Shown piece by piece: positions 15,767 to 23,378 of a DNA stretch of 38,365 bases (position 1 is the first letter of the stretch; each line of letters opens with the position of its first letter). The notes under the pieces were generated by a model. The model worked only from the letters and a program-made list of their open reading frames with translations, searched no databases and was not told where the DNA came from. The DNA lies in NCBI GenBank assembly GCA_050012675.1, contig JBEKGS010000026.1, positions 1 through 38,365 on the forward strand. Direction: 5' to 3'. The translations under genes were made by a program, and so were the position numbers. The DNA is from Fen-455 sp050012675. GTDB lineage: Bacteria; Actinomycetota; Acidimicrobiia; Acidimicrobiales; Bog-793.

Positions 15767-15798
15767 CCCGCCGCCGGGGACAGGCGTCCGGCGGCGGG
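15767..15798 (-). terminator. Perfect 11-bp hairpin after ku (candidate terminator)
   Basis: CCCGCCGCCGG (15767-15777) and CCGGCGGCGGG (15788-15798) are perfect reverse complements around a 10-base loop. The hairpin lies 54 bases beyond the ku stop and before moaA, both on the minus strand. Such a GC-only stem is very stable, but no T-run follows, so it could stop ku transcription or be a processing or anti-decay structure. Confidence 0.45.
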
Positions 15799-15851
15799 GA
15801 CCATCCGGAACCACGTGCACCGCCGGATACTGAGCCGTGTGGGGAGGACTT

Positions 15852-16862
15852 TCAGGATGCCTTGCGGCGTCGAGGGGCGGACACCTCGGCGATTGCTTGT
15901 TCGAGCTCCTCACGGCTCATCTTCGACCGTCCGGTGATGCCGAGGTCGGCCGCCTGGCGGACAAGCTCGGTCCGGCTCGCAGTGCGCGTCTGTTCCGCAG
16001 GGGCCCCCTGCCGAGGGCGCACCGCCCGGGCCGGTGGCTTGTCGGCTTGCCTGGCGGGCGTGGATGCCGTGGTCCCCGAACGCCCCCGCGCAGCGCTGAC
16101 GCTTGCCTGGAGGGCGGCGAGCAGGTCGACCACGGGGGCGGGCTCGGCTCGGGGGCCCTCATCGACGAGGACCGCTCCCTGGCGCTTTTGCTCGATCAGG
16201 TCCTCGACGCGCTCGCGGTAGGTGTCGCGATAGCTCTCCGGCTCCCAGGCCCTGGTCATCGAGTCGATGAGCAGCTTGGCCATCTCGACCTCGCGATCCT
16301 CGAACGATGCCTGCACCGGCAGCACGTCGATCTCTTTTACCGGATCGCGGACCTCGTCGGCGAACAGAAGTGTTTCAAGCACGAGCACGGAGTCCTCCGG
16401 CCTCAAAGCGACGAGGTACTGCTTCTCGCGCATCACAAAGGTCCCGATCGCCACCTTGTTCGTCTCGGCCATCACCTTGCGCAAGAGCTCGTAGGCGCGG
16501 TCGCCGTTCTTGCCGTGCGGCGCCACGAAGTAGGGCTTGTCGAAGTAGATCGGGTCGATCTCGGAGAGCTCGACGAAGTCTGTGACCTCAATGGTGCGCG
16601 AGGGGCCTGGGGCGACGGCATTGAGCTCCTCGGGCGTGAGGATCACGTACTCCCCTCCGCCGAGGTCGTAGCCCTTCACGATGTCGGAGTACGCGACCTC
16701 CTCGCCTGTCTGCTCACTGACGCGCTTGTTGCGGATGCGCTCCGAAGTGCCTGCCCTGAACTGGTTGAAGTGGATCGCGCGGTCTTCGGTGGCCGAGTAG
16801 AGGCCGATCGGCACATTTACGAGACCGAAGCTCAGCGACCCTGTCCAGATCGCCTTGGCCAT
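15852..16862 (-). CDS. ku: Ku protein, non-homologous end joining
   Basis: A 336-residue bacterial Ku homologue starting MAKAIWTGSLSFGLVNVPIGLYSATEDR, with the Ku beta-barrel core running to about residue 195 (HFNQFRAGTSERIRNKRV, YDLGGGEYVILTPEEL, FADEVRDPV, MAKLLIDSMTRAWEPESYRDTY). The long C-terminal tail is basic and Pro/Ala/Arg-rich, then ends in a SAP/Rho-N-like helix pair (ELVRQAADLGITGRSKMSREELEQAIAEV) and RRRKA. Bacterial Ku forms a homodimer ring on DNA ends and recruits LigD; basic C-terminal tails of this type hold DNA and modulate ring sliding. The start at ATG 16862 follows GGGGGGAA. Divergent from the small unknown gene that precedes ligD. Strong call. Confidence 0.95.
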   Translation of the reverse strand: MAKAIWTGSLSFGLVNVPIGLYSATEDRAIHFNQFRAGTSERIRNKRVSEQTGEEVAYSDIVKGYDLGGGEYVILTPEELNAVAPGPSRTIEVTDFVELSEIDPIYFDKPYFVAPHGKNGDRAYELLRKVMAETNKVAIGTFVMREKQYLVALRPEDSVLVLETLLFADEVRDPVKEIDVLPVQASFEDREVEMAKLLIDSMTRAWEPESYRDTYRERVEDLIEQKRQGAVLVDEGPRAEPAPVVDLLAALQASVSAARGRSGTTASTPARQADKPPARAVRPRQGAPAEQTRTASRTELVRQAADLGITGRSKMSREELEQAIAEVSAPRRRKAS

Positions 16863-17021
16863 CTTGATTCCCCCCTTAGGAAAGACCTCTAGTCAATCAT
16901 CTCGCGGTCGCCTTGAACAGTGGTCGCGCCAAATTACGTCGTCAGCCAGGGGATCCACCACAGCGATACACCCAGTTGCGACACTGGCATCGCAAAGAGC
17001 CCCGATCATTGGAGCGAGCCC

Positions 17022-17411
17022 GTGGCCGATACAGGACCCGCAGTCGAGACTGCGCCCATAGGAACCGAGTTCGCCAGCGATGTCGTGCACTGCATCGCCA
17101 AGCTGTGCGGCGGCAGGTCCCTCGAGGATCCGCTCGGGCTTTGCTTCGGCCTGAGCGCGTGGATGAAGCGGCACTGCGTCGGCCTCGAAGAGACGGTCGA
17201 CGCCATTCTCCGGCTCCGCACTGCGCTGTTGTCGGTCTCGGGACTCGACGCCTCGAGCGAGCCGGTGCCGCTTCGCGTCCCGGATCGGGTGGTGTTCGTG
17301 GTGAACTTGGCTGTGTACCTCGACGGACTGCTCGGTCGTGCGGCCGGAGTGCTCGGGGTCACGCCAGGAGAAGCCGCCGATGCCGCCGTGGAGTCGCTGC
17401 TCACGAACTGA
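17022..17411 (+). CDS. Unrecognised small protein upstream of ligD, 129 residues
   Basis: GTG 17022 follows a GGAGCGA ribosome site at 8 bases. The protein is mostly helical with cysteines at about 19, 24, 36 and 47 (DVVHCIAKLCGG, LGLCFGLSAWMKRHC) and a second, hydrophobic half (VPDRVVFVVNLAVYLDGLLGRAAGVLGV). There is no signal peptide. No domain was recognised. It lies between ku (divergent) and ligD (33 bases downstream, same strand), so it may be co-transcribed with ligD and belong to the end-joining set; that is inference from position only. The mirror frame on the other strand is lower quality and has an Arg/His-rich composition. Confidence 0.6.
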   Translation: MADTGPAVETAPIGTEFASDVVHCIAKLCGGRSLEDPLGLCFGLSAWMKRHCVGLEETVDAILRLRTALLSVSGLDASSEPVPLRVPDRVVFVVNLAVYLDGLLGRAAGVLGVTPGEAADAAVESLLTN

Positions 17412-17444
17412 CCGCTGCAAGGGGCCGAGGAACCCCGCGATCCG

Positions 17445-18881
17445 ATGACGCGTCTGGAGCGTTACCGTGCCAAACGGGACCCGGATCGGACTCCGGAGCC
17501 CGTCCCCCCAGGTGAGCCGCCTACCGGCTCGCACCCGGGAGGCTCGTCGTTCGTGATCCAGGAGCATCACGCCCGTTCCCTTCACTGGGACTTCCGGCTT
17601 GAGCGCGATGGCGTGCTCGTCTCCTGGGCTGTCCCCAAAGGCTTGCCGATGGAGCGGGGCGTCAACCATCTCGCTGTTCACGTGGAGGACCATCCCCTCG
17701 AGTACGGCAGTTTCTCCGGGACCATCCCGGATCACGAGTACGGGGCAGGCACCGTTGTGATCTGGGACAGTGGGACCTACGAGTGCACGCAATGGAGCGA
17801 CGAGGAGGTCAAGGTCCGCTTGGACGGCGCCCGTGTCAAGGGCCGATACGGCCTGTTCCGGACCGACGGCGACAACTGGATGGTTCACCGGGTCGACCCG
17901 GCGCCAACAGGCTGGCAACGGGTTCCGGAACTTGTCCGCCCGATGCTCGCGACGCCCGCCCATGTGCTGCCGGTCGACGACGACGCCTGGGCCTATGAGT
18001 TCAAATGGGACGGCGTGCGGGCTGTCGTGTACGTCGAGGGCGGACGGGTCCGGGCTCTGTCGAGGACCGACCGTGACGTGACGGCGTCGTATCCGGAGCT
18101 GAGGGGCCTCGGAGAGGCGCTAGGTTCGTTCCAGGCCGTCCTCGACGGAGAGATCGTTGCCCTCGACTCTGAGGGCAGGCCCAGCTTCGAGGCCCTGCAG
18201 CCCCGCATGAACCTCGTCGCTCCCGGCCGCGTCCGGCGGCTCGCCGAGACGGTCCCGGTGACCTACATGATCTTCGACCTGATGCACCTCGACGGGCACT
18301 CGGCGCTCGGGCTCGCCTACGAGGAACGTCGTCGGCTGCTCGAGAGCCTCGAGCTGGCCGGGCCCCACTGGGCGACTTCCCCGTCGGAGTCCGGTGGGGC
18401 TGTCATGCTCGAGGCGTCGAGGGACGCCGGACTGGAGGGTGTCGTCGCGAAACGGATCGACAGCCCCTACCGGCCCGGTGTTCGCGACCCGAGCTGGCGC
18501 AAGATCAAGAACTTCCGCACCCAATCGGTAGTCGTCGGGGGATGGGCGGTCGGGCAGGGTCATCTGGAGGGAGAGCTCGGTGCACTCCTGCTAGGGATTC
18601 CGGGCGCCACCGGCCTCGACTACGTCGGCCGGGTCGGTACCGGGTTCAATGCCGCCGAACGGACGAGGTTGCGAAGGCGGTTGTCGGAGCTTGCGCGGGG
18701 CTCGTCGCCTTTCGTCGGGGTTGTCCCCCGTACGGAGGCGGCCGGCGTGAGCTGGGTCGAGCCCCGGCTCGTGGGTGAGGTCCGCTTCAGCGAGTGGACC
18801 CGCTCGGGCCGCCTGCGCCAGCCCGCCTGGCGCGGGCTGCGCCCCGACCAGCGCCCGGAGGAGGTCGTCGTTGAGCCCTGA
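17445..18881 (+). CDS. ligD: LigD-type protein: phosphoesterase plus ATP-dependent DNA ligase
   Basis: A 478-residue protein. The 3'-phosphoesterase domain at about 35-150 has H41-H42, H47-x-D49 (HHARSLHWDFRLE) and E81-D82-H83, the metal and catalytic residues of bacterial PE domains. The ATP-dependent ligase part starts near 165 with the nucleotidyltransferase motif I EFKWDGVRA, lysine K187 being the adenylylated residue. It continues through LDGEIVALD, FDLMHLDG, EGVVAKRIDSPYRPG and SWRKIK (motifs III, IIIa, IV and V), then an OB domain to the C-terminus. Order PE-LIG, with POL encoded separately in the next gene, differs from the single-chain LigD of Mycobacterium (POL-PE-LIG). ku is close by, so this is the sealing part of the end-joining system. 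The next gene starts 11 bases inside its end. Confidence 0.93.
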   Translation: MTRLERYRAKRDPDRTPEPVPPGEPPTGSHPGGSSFVIQEHHARSLHWDFRLERDGVLVSWAVPKGLPMERGVNHLAVHVEDHPLEYGSFSGTIPDHEYGAGTVVIWDSGTYECTQWSDEEVKVRLDGARVKGRYGLFRTDGDNWMVHRVDPAPTGWQRVPELVRPMLATPAHVLPVDDDAWAYEFKWDGVRAVVYVEGGRVRALSRTDRDVTASYPELRGLGEALGSFQAVLDGEIVALDSEGRPSFEALQPRMNLVAPGRVRRLAETVPVTYMIFDLMHLDGHSALGLAYEERRRLLESLELAGPHWATSPSESGGAVMLEASRDAGLEGVVAKRIDSPYRPGVRDPSWRKIKNFRTQSVVVGGWAVGQGHLEGELGALLLGIPGATGLDYVGRVGTGFNAAERTRLRRRLSELARGSSPFVGVVPRTEAAGVSWVEPRLVGEVRFSEWTRSGRLRQPAWRGLRPDQRPEEVVVEP

Positions 18882-19848
18882 GCAGCGCACCGTCATCGAG
18901 GTCGACGGCAGGAAGTTGAGCATCTCGAACCTCGACAAGGTTCTTTACCCCGAGGCCGGCTTCACCAAGGCGGACGTCATCTGGTACTACGTTCACGTCG
19001 CCCCGGTCCTGCTGCCGCATCTCGAGGGACGCCCGTTGACCATGACCCGCTATCCCGACGGGGTCGGCCGGCAGTCATTCTTCGAGAAGCACAGCGCCCG
19101 CAGGGCTCCGGAATGGGCTCATCGCGCCCGCGTGCCCAAGTCCGACCGGGCCAGGGGCGAGTTCATCGAGCAGGTCGTCGTCGACGACCTGGGCACTCTT
19201 GTCTGGGTGGCCAATCTCGCCGCGCTCGAGCTGCACGTGCCGCAGTGGCGCTCGGTGGCGGACGGCACCTACGGTCCGGTCGACCTGATCGTCTTCGACC
19301 TCGACCCCGGGGCACCGGCGACGATCGTGCAGTGCTGTGAGGTCGCGCTCTGGCTCCGCGACGAGCTAGACAGCCGCGGGCTCGAAGCCTTCCCCAAGAC
19401 CAGCGGCTCGAAGGGTCTTCAGCTCTATGCCCGGCTCGACCCGCCACGGCCTTGGGAGCAGGCCCACAGTGAGGCGCGGGACATCGCCCGGTTGATGGAG
19501 CGCGAACACCCGCACCACGTGCTGTCGAACATGCGCCGCGACCTCCGCCACGGCAAGGTGCTCATCGACTGGAGCCAGAATCACGCCGCCAAGACGACGA
19601 TCGCCCCGTACTCGCTCCGGGCCATGGCGGTGCCGAGCGTATCGACGCCGTTGACCTGGGACGAGGTGCGTAAGGGTGCCGACGGAGGTTCGGAGCTTCG
19701 CTTCATCGCCCCGGAGGTCCTGGAGAGGGTCGATTTGCTCGGTGATCTCCTTGCGCCGCTCAACGAGACCAGGCCGGATGCACCGCGGAGCCCGGATCGA
19801 GGAGCTGCTGGCGGGCAAGCTGGACACAGACCGAGGAACAAGACGTGA
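18871..19848 (+). CDS. ligD: LigD-type polymerase (primase-like POL domain)
   Basis: A 325-residue stand-alone archaeo-eukaryotic-primase-type polymerase of the LigD POL family, used for gap filling in end joining and able to use ribonucleotides. Seen are LSISNLDKVLYPEAGFTKADVIWYY at the N-terminus, the metal motif VFDLDPG (D143, D145), TSGSKGLQ (177-184), and LIDWSQN (D233), followed by KTTIAPYSLR. The SGxKGxH element of this family ends in Gln184 rather than His, which in the polymerase domains I know contacts the incoming triphosphate; a real but possibly tolerated change. TTG 18871 was chosen because GGAGGAGG lies 6 bases upstream. It overlaps the ligase gene by 11 bases, so the two are translated together. 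Confidence 0.9.
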   Translation: MSPEQRTVIEVDGRKLSISNLDKVLYPEAGFTKADVIWYYVHVAPVLLPHLEGRPLTMTRYPDGVGRQSFFEKHSARRAPEWAHRARVPKSDRARGEFIEQVVVDDLGTLVWVANLAALELHVPQWRSVADGTYGPVDLIVFDLDPGAPATIVQCCEVALWLRDELDSRGLEAFPKTSGSKGLQLYARLDPPRPWEQAHSEARDIARLMEREHPHHVLSNMRRDLRHGKVLIDWSQNHAAKTTIAPYSLRAMAVPSVSTPLTWDEVRKGADGGSELRFIAPEVLERVDLLGDLLAPLNETRPDAPRSPDRGAAGGQAGHRPRNKT

Positions 19849-20426
19849 GAGCCGAGACGGGGGGCGTCTCGGCCCTGCTGTTGGCACCAGGTGCCGGCGC
19901 CGACAGGGACCAGAGCGCCCTCGTCGCCATCGATGACGCGCTGGCGGCCCACGGCCTACCGGTCGAGCGCATCGACTTCCCTTACCGTCTCGCCGGCCGG
20001 CGGGCGCCTGACCGCCAAAGTGTGCTCGTGGCCAGTGTCGTCGCCGCCGCGCGGCGCCTGGCGAACGACCTCGGTGTGCCTCCCGGCCGGGTCGCTCTCG
20101 GGGGCCGGTCGATGGGTGGGCGCATGTGCTCGGTAGCTGTCGCCGAAGGCCTCCCGGCGGCCGCGCTCGTCCTCGTCAGCTATCCACTGCACCCACCGGG
20201 CAAACCGGACAAACTCCGCGTCGAGCATTTCAGGGCGATCGGGGTACCGTGCTTGTTCGTTTCCGGGACCCGCGACCCGTTCGCCACGCCGTCCGAGCTC
20301 GAGGCCGCGACGGCCGCCATCGCCGGGCCGGTGACCCGTGTCTTTGTCGAGAACGCAGACCACGGGCTTCGACGACGCGACGGGGAGGTGGCGGAACTAG
20401 TCGCTTCGTGGGTGCTGGCGCTCTAG
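19845..20426 (+). CDS. Alpha/beta-hydrolase fold protein (dienelactone-hydrolase/KANL3-Tex30 type)
   Basis: A 193-residue compact hydrolase. It has the oxyanion turn LLLAPGAGADRDQ near 11-23, the nucleophile elbow GGRSMGGRM (S89), an acid in VSGTRDPFATPSE, and a late histidine in ENADHGLRRRDGE. These give a complete Ser-Asp-His set. The lack of a lid and the short length fit the small alpha/beta hydrolase family often annotated as dienelactone hydrolase-like. The substrate is unknown. GTG 19845 overlaps the polymerase stop as GTGA, so the gene is the third of a coupled set with the LigD genes, though nothing links its chemistry to repair. Its stop is 10 bases from the end of the convergent MDMPI gene. 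Confidence 0.82.
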   Translation: MRAETGGVSALLLAPGAGADRDQSALVAIDDALAAHGLPVERIDFPYRLAGRRAPDRQSVLVASVVAAARRLANDLGVPPGRVALGGRSMGGRMCSVAVAEGLPAAALVLVSYPLHPPGKPDKLRVEHFRAIGVPCLFVSGTRDPFATPSELEAATAAIAGPVTRVFVENADHGLRRRDGEVAELVASWVLAL

Positions 20427-20436
20427 TACCCGGCTC

Positions 20437-21057
20437 TCACCCCCGTGCGACGAGGGTCGTCAAGCCTTCTCCCGAGAGGTCTTCGTACGCCTGGCGCCGG
20501 CCGGTCATGGCCATGACGAGACAAGCAAGCGGCCCGGTGACCTCCGGGCCGTCTCCGCTGGTCCACGAGGCGTCGGTGGCCCTGAGGCGCAACCCGGAGA
20601 TGCGTCGTTTGGCGCCTATGAGGAGATTGGAGCCCTTGTAGAAGTCGGCGACGGTGACGAGCGTCTCCTCGGGGATGTCGCGATGCAGGCCCAGGGGGCG
20701 GCGGATGTCCTCGCCGTGCACGACGGCTTCGCCGAGCATCGCCGTCACAGGTCCCGGCGGGTGGTTCCGCCTCAGAGCTCCAGAGCGCATCTCGGTGGTG
20801 AGGCTGGCAGGGTCGCTAGCGCCGATGCGCCTGGCCGCGGCACCGACCATCTTGTCGAAGCTGAAGCCGGCTTTGGCGAGCCCGCTGAAGAACATGACCG
20901 GCGACTGACGGGTCGCCGCGATGAGGTGACCGGCGACCTCGCGCACCGTCCAGCTCCCGCACCATGTGGCACTCGCCCACTGCTCGGGAGTAAGCGTCTC
21001 GAACAGGTCTGCGCACGCCTCCCGTTCAGCCTGGATCTTCGGCCAGTCATCGCTCAT
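20437..21057 (-). CDS. DinB/MDMPI-type metal-binding protein (maleylpyruvate isomerase family)
   Basis: A 206-residue protein of the mycothiol maleylpyruvate isomerase N-terminal/DinB fold. It begins MSDDWPKIQAEREACADLFETL and then has EQWASATWCGSWTVREVAGHL (the Trp-His helix), TAMLGEAVVHGEDIRRPLG (metal-ligand helix with H-x3-D/R) and SWTSGDGPEVTGPLACLVMAMTGR. Proteins of this group are four-helix bundles with one metal site; several use mycothiol as thiol donor, but most are uncharacterised. ATG 21057 matches family starts; ATG 21072 is an alternative. It is last in a minus-strand cluster after the VOC protein and the ArsR-SRPBCC-MDMPI fusion, and the two MDMPI-like genes in one cluster suggest a shared thiol-related role. 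Confidence 0.78.
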   Translation of the reverse strand: MSDDWPKIQAEREACADLFETLTPEQWASATWCGSWTVREVAGHLIAATRQSPVMFFSGLAKAGFSFDKMVGAAARRIGASDPASLTTEMRSGALRRNHPPGPVTAMLGEAVVHGEDIRRPLGLHRDIPEETLVTVADFYKGSNLLIGAKRRISGLRLRATDASWTSGDGPEVTGPLACLVMAMTGRRQAYEDLSGEGLTTLVARG

Positions 21058-21113
21058 GTCCAGTCCGATCATCGTGGCTTGAGGCTCGCGGGGGTTTGCC
21101 GGGTACCGGGTCG

Positions 21114-21896
21114 CTACGAGGTCTGTCCGGACGGCTCGAAGAGGCTGAACATCGCGCCTTGCGGGTCGCTCACCGTCGCCATCGGTCCTATCGGAGTCGT
21201 CATCGGTCCGTTCATGACCTTGCCGCCGAGCTGCTGCGCTTTGTCGAGGGCGGGACCCATGGACTCGACGGCGAAATAGACGTGCCAATGGTTCGGGATG
21301 CCCTCCATCGGCGGCGGCATCGATCCCGCGACCATGTCGTCGCCGACCTTGAGCAGCGTGTACGGGTTCCCGCCCATGTCGCTTATCTCCGAGGTGAGCC
21401 CGACGACCTGGCCGTAAAAGGCGTAGGCGGTCTCGCCGTCGTCGGTCAGAAGCTCGTTCCAGATGAGGGTGCCTGGCTCGTTGACCAGCGTCGCCCCGAT
21501 GTGCTGGCGCGCCTGCCACAGGCCGACGGAGGCACCGCTCGGGTCGGTCACGACAGACATCCGTCCCGCTTGAGCGATCTCGGTCGGCGGCATCAGGACC
21601 TGCCCGCCGGCATCCTCGACTCGCCCGGTTGCGGCGTCGACGTCGTCGACTGCGATGTAGGTGCTCCAAAAGGGCGGGACACCCTGGGCGGCCAACTCGG
21701 CGGGTTGTGGAGACAAGCCCGCGACTACCTCACCGTCCTTCAGGGCCATCGAGTAGGTCGGGCCCCCAGGCATCGGAACGTCGTTGAACTGCCAGCCGAA
21801 CAGTCCGCTGTAGAAGGACTTGGCGGCATCGGTGTCGGTCGTCTGGAGGTCCACCCAGCTGGGCGTTCCTTGTGCGTAAGAGGTGCGGCGGGGCAT
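21114..21896 (-). CDS. Two-domain VOC (glyoxalase/dioxygenase fold) protein
   Basis: A 260-residue protein with two consecutive vicinal-oxygen-chelate modules. The first (about 10-125) begins SWVDLQTTDTDAAKSFYSGLFGW and ends VVTDPSGASVGLWQ. The second (about 138-255) begins IWNELLTDDGETAYAFYGQVVGL and ends VSDPQGAMFSLFEP. The pattern resembles CFP30B-type actinobacterial proteins of unknown substrate. Typical metal residues (His/Glu at the ends of beta strands) are only partly conserved; the second module has NHWHVYF. Start ATG 21896 with GAAAGGAT upstream. It lies 82 bases downstream of the ArsR-SRPBCC-MDMPI fusion gene and 57 bases upstream of the DinB-type gene, so co-transcription is likely. 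No substrate is proposed. Confidence 0.85.
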   Translation of the reverse strand: MPRRTSYAQGTPSWVDLQTTDTDAAKSFYSGLFGWQFNDVPMPGGPTYSMALKDGEVVAGLSPQPAELAAQGVPPFWSTYIAVDDVDAATGRVEDAGGQVLMPPTEIAQAGRMSVVTDPSGASVGLWQARQHIGATLVNEPGTLIWNELLTDDGETAYAFYGQVVGLTSEISDMGGNPYTLLKVGDDMVAGSMPPPMEGIPNHWHVYFAVESMGPALDKAQQLGGKVMNGPMTTPIGPMATVSDPQGAMFSLFEPSGQTS

Positions 21897-21978
21897 TCGC
21901 GGATCCTTTCTTGTCTGACGGGAATCTCCGGAGCCCGGAGCCCGTGTGTTGGCGATGAGCTGGCCGTGGGCGCGCGGC

Positions 21979-23253
21979 TCAGGCTTTGCGCCCGGTGAAG
22001 GCCAAGAGACGGGTGAGGCTATCGGCGTCAGGGGCGGCCTCAAGCTCCGCTGCGAAGTTGTCGCCATCGCGCATCTGCGGAGTTATGAGTGACCGGCCCC
22101 TTTCGAGGACGTAGGCGCTCAGAGCGTCGTCGACCGTGATCGTGCGGTCGGTGGCCTTGGCTAAGTCCCAGGCATGCACGAGGAGCTCCATCAAGACGAT
22201 GTCGATCACCACACCGGCCGGGACCTCGGACGGGCCGAGGTTGACTGTGCCGTCCAGGCCCCGCTTGCGCCACGCCTCGAGCGTCGCCTGGGCGGCATCA
22301 GCAACCCGGACCTCCGGGGACCCGGTTCGGACCTCAGGCGCCGGGGCGCCGCCGGCTGCACCGAGGAATTGAAGCGAGGAGACCAGGTGATCCACGAGCT
22401 CGTCGAGATTGAACTTGGCGCACGGCGTCTGGATGTTCCCGTCGTCCGGTCCGAGCTTGCGGAGAACGGCCTGGCACACTGCGAGCGCCGCCTCGGCTGC
22501 TGAGAGAGGGTCGCCGCTGTCGAAGGCAACCCACTCGTCGGAACCGGCGTCTCCGTGCTGTGCTGCCGCAACGAGCCGCTCGGCGTAGTGGTTCCAACCT
22601 TCGAGGTGGCCGGCCGCCTGCTCAGGCGTCAGTCCGGTGTGGACCAGGTTCACCAGGGTCCCACCTTGCGCGGGCTCCAGCGTGATCGTCACGGTCGAGG
22701 CCCCCGGCGCCAGGTCCTCGGACCCCTCCCAGCCCCAGGTGAACACGACGCGCTTGCCCGGCTCGAGCTCGGTGATCGTGCCGGACGCCGTGTGGCCCGG
22801 GGCGATCGTCCAGCGGTACTCGCCTCCCGCCCGCAACTCGACGCGGGCGGTGACCGCCTGCCAGCGTCGCAGGCGCTCCGGCTCGGTCAACAGGGCAAAG
22901 GTCTCGTCCGGGTCGAGTGGCACGAGAACCGACGTCTTCGCGGTCATTGCATGGTCTCCTCTTTCAGATGGGAGGGCAGCGGCGAGCTGCTCCAACTCGT
23001 GGGTCCAGAACTGCTCGAGCGCTTCGCGCAGGGCTGCCATCCCCTCCGGGTCGAGTCGGTAGTAGCGGAACCGCCCCTCTTGACGAGCCTGCACGAGTCC
23101 TGCATTGGACAACACCCCCAAGTGCTGTGAGACGGCCGACCGCGTCACCCCGAACTGACCGGCGAGCTGACTTACGGACTGCTCACCTGCCGAGAGAAGT
23201 TCGAGGAGTCTGCGCCGGTTCGCCTCGGAGAGGATCGCCACCAGATCGGGCAC
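21979..23253 (-). CDS. ArsR-type HTH fused to SRPBCC (AHSA1) and MDMPI/TIGR03086 domains
   Basis: One 424-residue frame. Residues 1-95 form an ArsR winged helix (SEANRRRLLELLSAGEQSVSQLAGQFGVTRSAVSQHLGVLSNAGLVQARQEGRFRYYRL). Residues about 103-235 are an SRPBCC/AHSA1 lipid-cavity domain (TSVLVPLDPDETFALLTEPERLRRWQAV and the CoA-like VFTWGWEG, TLVNLVHTGLT). Residues about 243-424 are a TIGR03086-type maleylpyruvate-isomerase-like domain (KFNLDELVDHLVSSLQFLG, VVIDIVLMELLVHAWDLAKATDR). ArsR and SRPBCC usually occupy two adjacent genes. Here a linker reading SERGDHAM joins them, and its codons retain GAGGAG before an in-frame ATG at 22947-22945. A separate shorter product from 22947 is therefore possible. 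Start GTG 23253; an operator-like palindrome overlaps the promoter. First gene of the cluster. Confidence 0.85.
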   Translation of the reverse strand: MPDLVAILSEANRRRLLELLSAGEQSVSQLAGQFGVTRSAVSQHLGVLSNAGLVQARQEGRFRYYRLDPEGMAALREALEQFWTHELEQLAAALPSERGDHAMTAKTSVLVPLDPDETFALLTEPERLRRWQAVTARVELRAGGEYRWTIAPGHTASGTITELEPGKRVVFTWGWEGSEDLAPGASTVTITLEPAQGGTLVNLVHTGLTPEQAAGHLEGWNHYAERLVAAAQHGDAGSDEWVAFDSGDPLSAAEAALAVCQAVLRKLGPDDGNIQTPCAKFNLDELVDHLVSSLQFLGAAGGAPAPEVRTGSPEVRVADAAQATLEAWRKRGLDGTVNLGPSEVPAGVVIDIVLMELLVHAWDLAKATDRTITVDDALSAYVLERGRSLITPQMRDGDNFAAELEAAPDADSLTRLLAFTGRKA

Positions 23254-23260
23254 CCAATTA

Positions 23261-23278
23261 CGTTAGCGGACACTAACG
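23261..23278. promoter_or_regulatory. ArsR-type operator palindrome at the fusion-gene start
   Basis: CGTTAG (23261-23266) and CTAACG (23273-23278) form a dyad. Read with the inner bases it is an 18-bp imperfect palindrome with one mismatch (CGTTAGTG-TC-CGCTAACG on the minus strand). A minus-strand TAACGT followed by six bases and GTG 23253 would be a -10 for a leaderless transcript, lying within the dyad. Size and position fit an ArsR dimer repressing its own gene. The 125-base spacer is also the proS promoter region, so proS could be affected. Confidence 0.5.
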
Positions 23279-23378
23279 CGTGTTGCGCGGCACCTGCAAG
23301 AGGCGGTTCTGCGATCCACGGCGGTGGAGCTCGGCATCCGTGTAGCTTCTCCCAACAAGCTCACGAGGAGGCGGCGCG

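Noticed and set aside
16915..16926. GAACAGTGGTCG upstream of ku as an SOS (LexA) box
   Set aside because: Compared with the actinobacterial GAAC-N4-GTTC the second half has two mismatches, so the match is no better than chance.
16893..17963. 356-codon minus-strand frame opposite the small gene and ligD
   Set aside because: Covers the PE domain of ligD in antisense; no motifs.
20437..21669. Upstream extension of the DinB/MDMPI frame to 410 codons
   Set aside because: The extension is Arg-rich and overlaps the VOC gene in another phase. The family start at ATG 21057 explains the domain.
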